From Mucilaginibacter lappiensis (GTDB lineage: Bacteria; Bacteroidota; Bacteroidia; Sphingobacteriales; Sphingobacteriaceae), in the NCBI RefSeq assembly GCF_900155965.1, contig NZ_FTMG01000008.1, positions 64,410-128,409 of the forward strand: a DNA stretch of 64,000 nucleotides. The letters are read 5' to 3'. Below the pieces are notes generated by a model. The model searched no databases and was not told the DNA's origin. It worked only from the letters and a program-made list of their open reading frames with translations. Shown here one piece after another: positions 7,653 through 16,527 of the stretch. A program made the translations under genes and the position numbers. The stretch's first letter is position 1, and each line of letters starts with the position of its first letter.

Positions 7653-7734
7653 ATGTCATTGCGAGCGATAGCGTGGCAATCTCCTCGTTTGCATATTGAA
7701 CGCGAGGAGATTGCTTCGTACCTCGCAATGACAT
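7653..7734. repeat. ATGTCATTGCGA-type palindromic repeat
   Basis: ATGTCATTGCGAG (7653-7665) pairs with CTCGCAATGACAT (7722-7734). Inner arms TGGCAATCTCCTCG and CGAGGAGATTG extend the stem. A close relative with the same inner arms is at 41114-41200. This is a dispersed REP-like element; I see no transposase or target duplication. Confidence 0.75.
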
Positions 7735-7757
7735 GGTTGGCAGTTGGAGGTGAGGTT

Positions 7758-8951
7758 TTATCCTACCAAACCCGGTATCTCCACCATTTCGTTAACATCT
7801 TCCTGGTAGTTTATACCGGGAACGTCAAAACCAAATAGGTTCAGAAAATCTGTTCTGTAGCCTTTCAGGTCGCCCAGGTCTGGGAGGGTTTCGGTGGTAG
7901 CTTGCGGCCATAGTTTGGCTATTTGAGCTTGTACTTCGGGGTTCATTTCCCAATCATCCACACGTACACGGCCTTCAGCATCTGTAGGTATAGTGCCACC
8001 GGTAAGCAGGCGCTGCTCAAATAAGCGTTGTATCTGTTCAATACAACCTTCCTGGGTACCTTCGGCTTTCATGATTTTATATAACAGCGAAATATACAGC
8101 GGGATAACCGGTATGGCCGAACTTGCCTGGGTTACCAGCGCTTTGTTTACCGATACTAATGCTTTACCATTAATATCTTTCAATTGCTCGCTGATCTGTT
8201 TGGCAGTAGCTTCCAAATGGTCTTTGGCCCGGCCAATGGTTCCTTTGCGGTATACCTTTTCGGTAACCGATGGACCAATGTAAGAATAGGCAATGGTCAG
8301 TGCGCCATCGGCCAGTACACCGGCAGCTTTCAGATCGTTGATCCAGAATTGCCAGTCTTCGCCGCCCATTACGGCCACGGTATTGGCTATCTCTTCGTCG
8401 GTGGCCTGGTTGATGGAAATTTCTGATACCACACCGGTATGAAAATCAACAGTTTTGTTTGTAAAAGATTCTCCGATAGGCTTTAATACAGAAGTATGGG
8501 TTATACCCGTTTTAGGATTAGTACGACGTGGCGAAGCCAGGCTATAGATTACCAGGTCAACCTGCCCCAGGTCGGCTTTAATCAGGTCGATTGTTTTTTG
8601 TTTGATCTCATCAGAGAACGCATCGCCATTAATGCTTTTGGCATATAAACCGGCTTCATGGGCCTGCGTTTCAAAAGCGGCGGTGTTATACCAGCCCGCA
8701 GATGCCGGTTTGCCCGGTGCCGGTGGTTTTTCAAAATAAACGCCCACAGTGGCAGCTCCGGATCCAAACGCACTGGTGATCCTGGAAGACAGACCGAAAC
8801 CGGTTGATGCGCCAATAATAAGTGCTTTTTTAGTACCCGAAGGGTTGTTTTTTGATTTAACGTAATTGATTTGGTTAATTACGTTTTGCTCGCAACCTTT
8901 TGGATGTGTTGTTAGACAAATAAAGCCGCGAATTCTGGGTTCAATGATCAT
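7758..8951 (-). CDS. fabV: Enoyl-[acyl-carrier-protein] reductase FabV
   Basis: 397 residues, the usual FabV/trans-2-enoyl-CoA reductase length. The enzyme reduces the 2,3 double bond of enoyl-ACP with NADH, the last step of each fatty-acid elongation round. The N-terminus MIIEPRIRGFICLTTHPKGC is typical. The dinucleotide loop KKALIIGASTGFGLSSR is at 41-57. The long-spaced catalytic pair is Tyr234 and Lys243 (Y-X8-K) within YRKGTIGRAK, which distinguishes FabV from the shorter FabI type. SLASPRRTNP near 137-146 is also family-typical. It is a single gene with its own intergenic region on each side. FabV enzymes tend to be less sensitive to triclosan than FabI. Confidence 0.95.
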   Translation of the reverse strand: MIIEPRIRGFICLTTHPKGCEQNVINQINYVKSKNNPSGTKKALIIGASTGFGLSSRITSAFGSGAATVGVYFEKPPAPGKPASAGWYNTAAFETQAHEAGLYAKSINGDAFSDEIKQKTIDLIKADLGQVDLVIYSLASPRRTNPKTGITHTSVLKPIGESFTNKTVDFHTGVVSEISINQATDEEIANTVAVMGGEDWQFWINDLKAAGVLADGALTIAYSYIGPSVTEKVYRKGTIGRAKDHLEATAKQISEQLKDINGKALVSVNKALVTQASSAIPVIPLYISLLYKIMKAEGTQEGCIEQIQRLFEQRLLTGGTIPTDAEGRVRVDDWEMNPEVQAQIAKLWPQATTETLPDLGDLKGYRTDFLNLFGFDVPGINYQEDVNEMVEIPGLVG

Positions 8952-9015
8952 AATGTAAAATTGATTTTAACAATATCGGGGGCATATATAAGCAAACTTT
9001 TCCTAAAATCGTTTT

Positions 9016-9116
9016 AAAATTTTTCAGGAAGGGAGTAAAGGGGGGATAAGTGGTACGGTGATAACACCGACCACAGACTGAAAATTTTTCAGGAAGGGAG
9101 TAAAGAGGGGATAAGT
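9016..9116. repeat. 36-bp direct repeat, two copies 65 bp apart
   Basis: 9016-9051 and 9081-9116 match at 35 of 36 positions (core TTTTTCAGGAAGGGAGTAAA). The 29 nt between them carry a small dyad, CGGTGATAACACCG. The pair lies upstream of fabV (start 8951), between it and the 3' end of the GH110 gene. Confidence 0.75.
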
Positions 9117-9140
9117 AGGTGTTTAGAAAAAACAAAAAGA

Positions 9141-9237
9141 TTGTCATTTCGAACGAGGTACGAGGAGAAATCTTTTTCACCATGTAATTGCGGCTTTGCA
9201 TACAGCAGAAGATTTCTCCCTACGGTCGAAATGACAA
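9141..9237. repeat. GTCATTTCGA-type inverted repeat
   Basis: TTGTCATTTCGA at 9141-9152 pairs with TCGAAATGACAA at 9226-9237. Inner arms GAGAAATCTT and AAGATTTCTC strengthen the stem. It belongs to the same broad class as the ATGTCATTGCGA repeats in this window but has a different core. Confidence 0.7.
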
Positions 9238-9268
9238 CTTCTTTGTTTTTTTACTTATAGGCCATAAC

Positions 9269-11068
9269 CTAATGTCCAACAGTATTACCCGATACCTTTA
9301 CATCTGTACAATCTTTCAGTTCCAGACCATTTTTAATATCGAAGTCCTTCCCCGCTTTGATGGTGTTGTTGTTAAAGATGATTCCCGAAGTGCTTTTAGC
9401 CGACAGCACCTTTGTTCCCTGCAGATCAAACTGATTATCTATAATAGCTATATTTTGATGCACCGGGCCATCTGATTGTTTATTTTCCGGGCAGATGATG
9501 ATAGCGGGTTCGCCGCATTGGATAAATTGGTTATTCCTGATGGTTACGTCTTTGACCATGCCCGATTCGTACCAGTTGGCGGCATCGTTGGCAATGGATA
9601 TAGCGCTCATGTGGGGATGGAGGAAAACGGTATTTTCGATCACAGTTTTACGGCGCGAGGTTACCAGGATACCTCGTGTAGGTATGCGGGCCACGGTATC
9701 GTGATGGATCCAAACTTCTGGTGTCCAGGTAGTATTTTCAATTACATCTGTTGAGCTGATATGCTCGGGATAAGGGTTTTTAAGCATCAACAGGTACTCT
9801 TTATCGGTAAATTTCTGAACCTGCAAAACCACATTGCTACTATATTCCTGCAGATTATCGGCATGTATAAAAGCTATACTATCGCCCGGGGTAAAAGCCT
9901 CGAAACCGTAGGTTTGATGTTGCTTAAAATCTACCAATATTTGTCGTTGTTTTGTGGTGTCCGTTAACCGTAAATAGGTTCCATGTATATTAATGGCGTC
10001 ATCATTAGCGCCTGATAAATAAGAATTGCTGATCTCGATCTTCCCGCGGCAACCCGAAAAATGCAGAATATCAGCCCAGGCGGCACAAGTACGGCCAGAG
10101 GTTGGATCGGGCCGTACACTGATGCGGTCCATAAGTATGTTTTGGCAAAACTGGCTCACCACGCCCATGCCATGCATAAAATTAATATGAATGTTTTTAA
10201 GACTGATGTTTTTACTGCGCTGCATAAATATGCCTACGTAATCGCGTATTACATCGCGGTTCTGGTATATCAAGCCGGTTTTAAAGCCGGGATTCTTTTT
10301 AAAATAGGCACGCACGGTGTTGTTGCCGGTTTCGGCATACCGGATACTGTCAACAGGTATATCCATACGCTGTACATCGCCTGTTTGCAGGTCGAGCTCT
10401 TGCCAAAGCCAAAAAGGTTTGTGCTGCCAGCCTTCGCCCTGCCAGGTAAGCAGGCTATCTTTAATGCTGTATTTTGAATCGGGGTGAATCTTTAGGTCGG
10501 CAAAATGATCACCGGTGTTTACTACCGTTAATTCCGATACGGTAGGGCGGTAATAATCATAAGTAATGCCATCAATGCTAATATTTTTGCTGTGATCAAC
10601 GCAGGTTTCAATCATTTTTCCCCGCAATACTATCTTGGCTCCCCGCGCCTTGATATCCACGAACTGACAATTATTTAAATACAGGGCGATAGCTTTTAAA
10701 CCATAGGGTACATCATTGGTATTAGAGATCTGGAACTGTTTTTTTAAAGCTCCATCGGGATAAAAATTATAAACTCCCGGTGCAAAATTAATGGTAACGT
10801 GCGCCGCACTGCTTCCTTTGGCATTTAATACTAAGGAGGTATGAAAATCGCCCGAGGCCATGATATTCACCTGTTCGCCGGCCAAAATAGTCAATTGGTT
10901 AAGAGGGGCAAATGTTTTCCAGGCATGGCGGCTGTCTTTACCGGTATTTTGATCGTTGCCGGTTTGTGGATTAATGTACCAGGCTTTTTTATCTGCCCTG
11001 GCCGGGATGGAATAACAAAGCATCAACAAAAAAACAGATGGTATCAATAGCGGGCAGTATTTTTTCAT
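9269..11068 (-). CDS. GH110-like alpha-1,3-galactosidase, secreted
   Basis: 599 residues from the ATG at 11068. A start 13 codons upstream (MNAAAIF) would place a non-signal segment before the signal peptide, so MKKYCPLLIPSVFLLMLCYS is preferred. The mature protein is a right-handed parallel beta-helix with repeated short beta-strand motifs (NCQFVDIKARG, SKNISIDGITYDYY, SKNISLKNIHINF, VTIRNNQFIQCG). The segment SGANDDAINIHGTYLRL, with its two Asp residues, matches the active-site region of GH110 alpha-1,3-galactosidases, which remove terminal alpha-1,3-linked galactose, as in blood-group-B-type glycans. Length and N-terminal layout also fit. The exact linkage specificity is inferred. It is probably periplasmic or surface-exposed, and it stands alone with no SusCD genes beside it. 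Confidence 0.75.
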   Translation of the reverse strand: MKKYCPLLIPSVFLLMLCYSIPARADKKAWYINPQTGNDQNTGKDSRHAWKTFAPLNQLTILAGEQVNIMASGDFHTSLVLNAKGSSAAHVTINFAPGVYNFYPDGALKKQFQISNTNDVPYGLKAIALYLNNCQFVDIKARGAKIVLRGKMIETCVDHSKNISIDGITYDYYRPTVSELTVVNTGDHFADLKIHPDSKYSIKDSLLTWQGEGWQHKPFWLWQELDLQTGDVQRMDIPVDSIRYAETGNNTVRAYFKKNPGFKTGLIYQNRDVIRDYVGIFMQRSKNISLKNIHINFMHGMGVVSQFCQNILMDRISVRPDPTSGRTCAAWADILHFSGCRGKIEISNSYLSGANDDAINIHGTYLRLTDTTKQRQILVDFKQHQTYGFEAFTPGDSIAFIHADNLQEYSSNVVLQVQKFTDKEYLLMLKNPYPEHISSTDVIENTTWTPEVWIHHDTVARIPTRGILVTSRRKTVIENTVFLHPHMSAISIANDAANWYESGMVKDVTIRNNQFIQCGEPAIIICPENKQSDGPVHQNIAIIDNQFDLQGTKVLSAKSTSGIIFNNNTIKAGKDFDIKNGLELKDCTDVKVSGNTVGH

Positions 11069-11198
11069 ATCGGGCAGAAAAATAGGAAAAATAGCGGCAG
11101 CGTTCATGATTATTTTTTGTTATGCAACGCGCCGAAAAAATGTTTGTCATTTAAGGCAGAAAAGTATCACTGTCAATAAAAATTAAATAACCGACAAC

Positions 11199-12323
11199 AT
11201 GAAACCTAAGCTACTCTTAGTATGCCTCATCGCCGTAATATTCGGAACAAATGTGGCAAATGCGCAAACTGTTTCTGATAACGACGACGCCCGCCAGGAT
11301 ACGGCCGTTGTTCCGATAATGATGAAAACTGTACCGAGTCCGTTTGAGCTCGAATATTCCGGCACCGATTTGAAAAATAAAGTGGAAAATGGCCAAGTGA
11401 AAGAAAAGGTTAAAACGTACAGCAAAGTTTACCCGGCAGCCAGCAATGATGAGCTAAAAATAGAAAACAGCTTTGGCGAGGTAGTGGTAAATACCTGGGA
11501 CCGGAAAGAATTTAAGATAGATGTACAGATAAAAGTTTACGCTAATGTAGATGCTGATGCCGACAAGTTTTTGGATGTTATACAAATAAGCGATAGCAAA
11601 GTGGCTGGACTTGCCTTGTTTAAAACCGTAATTGGCGATGATGGCAGCATGAGTCCTGAGTTATGGAAGGGGGAGGGTAAAAACCACATTAAAAAAATAG
11701 AGATCAATTATGTGGTTTACATGCCGGTAAAAAACACACTGAGCATCAATAATAAATATGGTAACACCACCTTACCCGATCTGCAGGGAAAAGTAACCAT
11801 ACATAGTTTTTATGGGAGTTTGAAGGCAAAAAGCCTGTTGAATCCGTTGTGTGAAATTAAGGTCCATTTTGGTGATGTTAATATCGGTACTCTTACAGGA
11901 GGTAACTTACAAATAACCTATGGCAGCCTTAACCTGGCAGAAAGTGATAAATTAAACGCCGATATCAGCTTTGGCCCGGCCAAAATAGGAACCCTGCACA
12001 CTTCGGGAAATATTAGGGTTAAATATTGCGGTAAACTCCAGATTGCTACTCTGGATAAAAACCTGAAAATGCTGGATATTAACTCTTCGTACTCCAATGT
12101 AAAATTAGATATCAACAATAACGAGAACGCCAACTTTGATATTAGCACCTATTATGGTTCATTTAATTATGATAAGGATCGGGCAAGTATATCCAATAAA
12201 ACACCGGGTTCTGATACGTATAATTCTAATGCGCAAAAAAGTTATGTAGGTCAGTTAGGTAAGGGTAGCCCGGATAAAACAATCACTATCCGTTCGAATT
12301 TTGGACGGGTGGATTTTAATTAA
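11199..12323 (+). CDS. Secreted DUF4097-like putative adhesin
   Basis: 374 residues with a signal peptide of about 23 residues (MKPKLLLVCLIAVIFGTNVA). The rest is rich in short beta-strand repeats with alternating charged and hydrophobic residues (ELKIENSFGEVVVNTWDRKEFKIDVQI, LSINNKYGNTTLPDLQGKVTI, GSLKAKSLLNP). This is the solenoid pattern of DUF4097/DUF4098 proteins, which are often annotated as putative adhesins. It has no membrane helix after the signal peptide. It is transcribed divergently from the GH110 gene and ends at a bidirectional terminator shared with the M1 peptidase gene. A role in surface or envelope stress is possible but not shown. Confidence 0.7.
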   Translation: MKPKLLLVCLIAVIFGTNVANAQTVSDNDDARQDTAVVPIMMKTVPSPFELEYSGTDLKNKVENGQVKEKVKTYSKVYPAASNDELKIENSFGEVVVNTWDRKEFKIDVQIKVYANVDADADKFLDVIQISDSKVAGLALFKTVIGDDGSMSPELWKGEGKNHIKKIEINYVVYMPVKNTLSINNKYGNTTLPDLQGKVTIHSFYGSLKAKSLLNPLCEIKVHFGDVNIGTLTGGNLQITYGSLNLAESDKLNADISFGPAKIGTLHTSGNIRVKYCGKLQIATLDKNLKMLDINSSYSNVKLDINNNENANFDISTYYGSFNYDKDRASISNKTPGSDTYNSNAQKSYVGQLGKGSPDKTITIRSNFGRVDFN

Positions 12324-12339
12324 GAATTTCATTGATTAT

Positions 12340-12378
12340 AAAAAAAGCGACAGGTAAAATACCCGTCGCTTTTAAAAA
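12340..12378. terminator. Bidirectional rho-independent terminator
   Basis: AAAAAGCGAC...GTCGCTTTTAAAAAA with inner GG/CC pairs forms a stem with A and T runs on both sides. It sits between two convergent genes and can serve both. Confidence 0.8.
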
Positions 12379-12391
12379 ATTGTCAAACTCA

Positions 12392-14356
12392 CTAATTCCC
12401 TTCGTAAGTATTATTTCTGAGGTCAACATCTGGTAATTCATGTTCCGGATCGATCACGATGGATTTGATGGCCGATGTGGATGGATATTTAAAGGTCCAT
12501 ACACCGCCGCGCTGCCAGATGTTTACCGGCAAGTGAAGCGTTTCGGTTTTACCGTTAACCTGGGTGATTTTCAGATCAACCGGCATGGCCATTTTTTCTT
12601 TATTGGTTAGGGTGATCATAGCGCCGTTAGCCGCGTCGTCCTGTACATATTTAACCGAAGTAATGGCCTGGTCAAGTTTCCAGGTAGTAAAGAACCATGG
12701 TTTCCAGAACCAGTTCAGGTCTTCGCCGCTGGCATCATTCATGGCCCGGAAAAGGTCATAAGGCAGTGGGTGTTTAAAGGCCCAGTGCTTGATGTACTCG
12801 CGGAAAGCATAGTCAAAACGCTCGGGCCCAAGCACTACATTACGTAATATATCCAAACCTAAAGCTGTTTTATTATAGTACTGGCCGTAATCATTTAAGC
12901 CGATAGCCTCAGGAGCGGTCATTAAAGGATCTTTGCTGTTGCGGTAGGATGCCAATATGTTCTGCGCTTGTTTTGATGGCTCGGCATACTCGCCGTTGTT
13001 AAACTGCTGACTGGCATACTCATTAATAAAGGTATTGAAACCTTCGTCCATCCACATGTATTTGCGCTCGTTGGAACCCACGATCATCGGGAACCAGTTG
13101 TGACCGATCTCGTGCGTAACATCGCCCCAAAGCTGACCTTTTTTAAAGTTGCTGAGGCAAAATATAGCGCCCGGATACTCCATCCCTAAAGCCACGCCTG
13201 ATACGTTAACGGCCGAGTTCCATGGGTATTCATAATAAGCTTTGGAATAGATCTCCATGCTGTTTTTGAGGTATTCTGTTGAACGGCCCCAGGCGTCGTT
13301 GCCTGCGCTTTCAACCGGATAGGCCGACATGGCGATACCTTTACGGCCTGAAGGGAAATTAACCTGCGCGGCGTCCCATATAAAGGCGTTGGAGGCGCCC
13401 CAGGCAATATCGCGGGTGTTTTCCATTTTAAAGTGCCAGGTTAAGGTGCCTTTGAACGGACGGGTAGAGGCCCTGCCAACTTCGCTGGGTTTAATTATCA
13501 TTTCTGTTTTATCGCTGGTTTTGGCTTTGGCCAGTCGGCTGAGCTGGGCGGGACTAAGCACTTCTTCCGGGTTTTGCAGATCGCCGGAACCTACCACAAT
13601 CATGTTGGCAGGAGCGGTGATGTAATAATCAAAGTCGCCGTACTCGCAGTAAAACTCACCCAGGCCCATGTAGGGTAGGGTGTTCCAGCCTTCTACATCG
13701 TCATACACGCACATGCGCGGGTACCATTGCGCAATTTCATATACATAGCCTTGTTTAAACTTTTTGCGGCCCATGCGGTCGGCGCCATAAAAAGGGATGG
13801 CAAAATCATAATTGATCTTTACCTGTATCTTTTCGCCTTTACCATCAAGCGGGGTGTTTAGGCGCAACTGCATGCGCGCATCGGTGATAATCGGGGTTAC
13901 GGTATAAGTTTCGCCTTTGTAAGTTACAGTTACCGAACCGATATGATACCCACCGCGGCTAAATCCGCGAACATCAAAACGATCGCCGGATACGGGAGTG
14001 GTTGCTGCTCCGCGTGAGTCGGGCCGGAAAAGGTTTTGATCCAACTGCAGCCACAGGTAATCCAGTTTATCTGTGCTGTTGTTGGTGTAGGTGATGGTAA
14101 CCTCGCCGGTGATGGTGGTGTCTCGGCCTTCATTCAGCGTGGCTTTTATCTGATAATCGGCACGGTTTTGCCAGTAATTGGCAGCCGGCTGTCCACTGGC
14201 CGAGCGGGTGCCACCGCTGGTAACGGGCCAGGTAATAGGGCCAAAAACGTCCTGGTGATTATACTTAGAAGTGTCGGCAGTTTGCGCTGCCACGGGTATT
14301 GCACCGGCTAATAAGCCCATGGCGCATAAAAAGTCGATCAGTTTAAAATAGCGCAT
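12392..14356 (-). CDS. M1-family zinc metallopeptidase, secreted
   Basis: 654 residues with a signal peptide (MRYFKLIDFLCAMGLLAGAI, ending VAAQ). The M1 signature HEIGH is at 415-419, and Glu438 completes HExxH-X18-E. GMEYPG near 385 is a variant of the GxMEN exopeptidase loop that binds the substrate N-terminus. The N-terminal half carries the beta-sandwich typical of the family (IKATLNEGRDTTITGEVTIT). The C-terminus is short, so this is the bacterial M1 subgroup without the large ERAP-like helical domain. It is probably a periplasmic aminopeptidase in peptide scavenging. It is a single gene that converges with the adhesin-like gene across the shared terminator. Confidence 0.92.
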   Translation of the reverse strand: MRYFKLIDFLCAMGLLAGAIPVAAQTADTSKYNHQDVFGPITWPVTSGGTRSASGQPAANYWQNRADYQIKATLNEGRDTTITGEVTITYTNNSTDKLDYLWLQLDQNLFRPDSRGAATTPVSGDRFDVRGFSRGGYHIGSVTVTYKGETYTVTPIITDARMQLRLNTPLDGKGEKIQVKINYDFAIPFYGADRMGRKKFKQGYVYEIAQWYPRMCVYDDVEGWNTLPYMGLGEFYCEYGDFDYYITAPANMIVVGSGDLQNPEEVLSPAQLSRLAKAKTSDKTEMIIKPSEVGRASTRPFKGTLTWHFKMENTRDIAWGASNAFIWDAAQVNFPSGRKGIAMSAYPVESAGNDAWGRSTEYLKNSMEIYSKAYYEYPWNSAVNVSGVALGMEYPGAIFCLSNFKKGQLWGDVTHEIGHNWFPMIVGSNERKYMWMDEGFNTFINEYASQQFNNGEYAEPSKQAQNILASYRNSKDPLMTAPEAIGLNDYGQYYNKTALGLDILRNVVLGPERFDYAFREYIKHWAFKHPLPYDLFRAMNDASGEDLNWFWKPWFFTTWKLDQAITSVKYVQDDAANGAMITLTNKEKMAMPVDLKITQVNGKTETLHLPVNIWQRGGVWTFKYPSTSAIKSIVIDPEHELPDVDLRNNTYEGN

Positions 14357-14599
14357 TTGAATTATTAATAATAAAGGCGCAAATAAAGGGAAATATTTTG
14401 TGAAGTTGGTAATTTGAGTACTTAACCGATTGCGTATAAGCGAATTTTATATGGTGGGTAATGATTATGTTGCGGTTTCTACTTATCATGTCATCACCTG
14501 CACTTGACATCATTTTCTCTGTCTTCGGCGGAAGGAGAGGGCTAATGAGTGCAACAATTTTGGCGTTACGAAAAGTTAAGACTGCGTTGAGCCGCGGTA

Positions 14600-16222
14600 T
14601 TAATTGAGGCTTATTGAAGTTTCATTAAAGATTAATTTAAACGTAGCTCCATTACCGACAGAACTCATAACTTCGATTCTTCCTCCCTGCGATTCTATTT
14701 GAGTTTTGACTAGAAATAGACCCACCCCGTGCGCGTCTTTCTGTTGATGAAAGGTTTTATAAAGACCAAATATCTTTTTGCCGTACAAATCAAGATCTAT
14801 CCCCTGTCCATTATCCTGACATTCCAACACAGTTTCATTTTGTTGGTTTTTATATGTTTTTAGAATAATGTGTGGATGTTTATTGGGCATTTTGTATTTA
14901 ATGGCATTGGAGATCAGGTTTAAAAAGATGCTTTCCAGGTAGATGGGTGGAAAATTAACATGGCTCACTTCAAAATGTAATTCAACGTTGGCATGACTAG
15001 CGGTTAACTCTGATTCAAGAACTCCTAATGCTTTTTTGATAATCGTATTAAAATCAATAAGTTCTGATTTGATCGTATTCTCTTTTATTTTGATAGCCTC
15101 TGATAAATCGTTCAGCGTTGTATTGAGTGCTTTTGATACGTTGTCTAATTTTTCAAAAAGATCGGCGTTATCAGTATCAAGGGTTTCTTTGTCAATCAGG
15201 GACGAAATTAACGATATGTTATGGGCATGATTCCTGATGTTATGTGATAAGATATGTGTAAAATTTTTAAGTTGTTGATTGCTCTGGGTAATTAATCCAA
15301 TAGATTTATGAAGCGCCATTTCGGTGGATTTATACTGGTCAATATCGATAAAAACACCTCTCAGTTTTACTAATACTCGTTTTTCGTCATACAAAGGTTC
15401 GCCTATTGATCTTACCCATATGGTGTTTTTTTTAGCGTTTACCATAAGTAGCTCTACATCCCATTTTAAACCTTGGGTGTAAGCCTTGTCCAAAGCATCT
15501 ACTAACATCTGCCGGTATGGTTCCGGAAAATAACTCATCATATCGTTTTCGGCTATGGCAAAGTCATAGGGGAGACCATAAATATCAAATACTGTTTTTG
15601 ACCAGGTAGTTTTATTTTGGATCACATCCAGCTCCCAGCCACCAACCCGGCTTATCCTTCCTGCCTCTGATAATAAAAATTCGCTTGCCGCCAGTTTTTC
15701 TTCTATAACGCGTCTTTTATTGATCTCGGTTTCCAATTCAGTAACCGTTCTTAATGTAAATACTAAGGGGAGAATTTTGTAAAGGGCATACACTGTAAAT
15801 ATAGATACGACAGCGGTTACAAACCGAATTAATGCGCTTAAACGATATGCCGGCCACCAGAATATGACCACATCTATAAAGTGGGTTAAACCACATAAAA
15901 GTATAAATGCTATAAATAGCCAAAATACTTTATAAAAAGGGATATCATTTCTTTTGAAAGCAACGCGGATCAATAAAAAAGGGATGGCAAAATAAGCAGC
16001 CCAGATGCCCACATCAGATAATATATATAACCAGCCATGGAAATCAGTCCAATTGCCGCAATGCCAGCGCGCCGGCCAATCATCTGTATTTAATATTTTA
16101 CTGAAAAAATCTTTGATTTGATGAAAAGCGCTTGTATTTAAGTCGTGCGGCTTTACAATACCCGGTTGACAAGCTGAGCTGCAAACCGCGAGATTACTTA
16201 AGGTAGGGGTGTTAGAAGCCAT
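14600..16222 (-). CDS. Sensor histidine kinase with ethylene-receptor-like transmembrane domain and PAS domain
   Basis: 540 residues. Three or four membrane helices lie between about 62 and 155. Asp70, Tyr77, Pro81, Cys110 and His114 (in LYILSDVGIWAAYFAIP and LLCGLTHFID) have exactly the spacing of Asp25, Tyr32, Pro36, Cys65 and His69 of the plant receptor ETR1. In ETR1 the Cys/His pair binds the copper ion that binds ethylene. A PAS domain spans about 180-310 (ISRVGGWELDVI, IWVRSIGEPLYD, LVKLRGVFIDID). The kinase core has His327 in LSHNIRNHAHN, N-box NLISNAIKYK, G1 DNGQGID and G2 GVGLFL. It has no receiver domain, and no response-regulator gene is adjacent. The N-terminal 45 residues contain two extra Cys (14, 18). 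Copper and ethylene binding are inferred from these residues only. Confidence 0.85.
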   Translation of the reverse strand: MASNTPTLSNLAVCSSACQPGIVKPHDLNTSAFHQIKDFFSKILNTDDWPARWHCGNWTDFHGWLYILSDVGIWAAYFAIPFLLIRVAFKRNDIPFYKVFWLFIAFILLCGLTHFIDVVIFWWPAYRLSALIRFVTAVVSIFTVYALYKILPLVFTLRTVTELETEINKRRVIEEKLAASEFLLSEAGRISRVGGWELDVIQNKTTWSKTVFDIYGLPYDFAIAENDMMSYFPEPYRQMLVDALDKAYTQGLKWDVELLMVNAKKNTIWVRSIGEPLYDEKRVLVKLRGVFIDIDQYKSTEMALHKSIGLITQSNQQLKNFTHILSHNIRNHAHNISLISSLIDKETLDTDNADLFEKLDNVSKALNTTLNDLSEAIKIKENTIKSELIDFNTIIKKALGVLESELTASHANVELHFEVSHVNFPPIYLESIFLNLISNAIKYKMPNKHPHIILKTYKNQQNETVLECQDNGQGIDLDLYGKKIFGLYKTFHQQKDAHGVGLFLVKTQIESQGGRIEVMSSVGNGATFKLIFNETSISLN

Positions 16223-16527
16223 TACGAAAAAGTTAATTTATGGGTTTGTGTCAATATTTATTAAAACCGGAGGTTAACAAATGTAAACTATTAAGAAATA
16301 GTAATTTGTAAAAAGAATTGTCGCGCATAAACGCCTCAACCTGTTACACAATTGCTGTTTAAAAGCCGATCCCCGGGCTTTTGTACCTGGAGAGCACGCT
16401 GAGCTTTTTAGCAATGGCCTAAATAAAAATAAAAGTTTAAACCAGGGAAAATTCAAAATAGTTATACCACAATTGCTTTACAGGCACATTTATATGCGCA
16501 TCTTTGCTATAAAATAAAACATCTGCT
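16223..16527. other. Divergent intergenic region, nothing distinctive
   Basis: About 300 nt between the divergent histidine kinase and DUF255 genes. It must contain both promoters. I see no coding signal, strong hairpin or repeat in it. Confidence 0.5.

Noticed and set aside
7653..7734. Terminal inverted repeats of an insertion sequence or MITE
   Set aside because: The arms meet within about 80 nt, no transposase is present, and no target-site duplication is evident; a REP-like palindrome explains it better.
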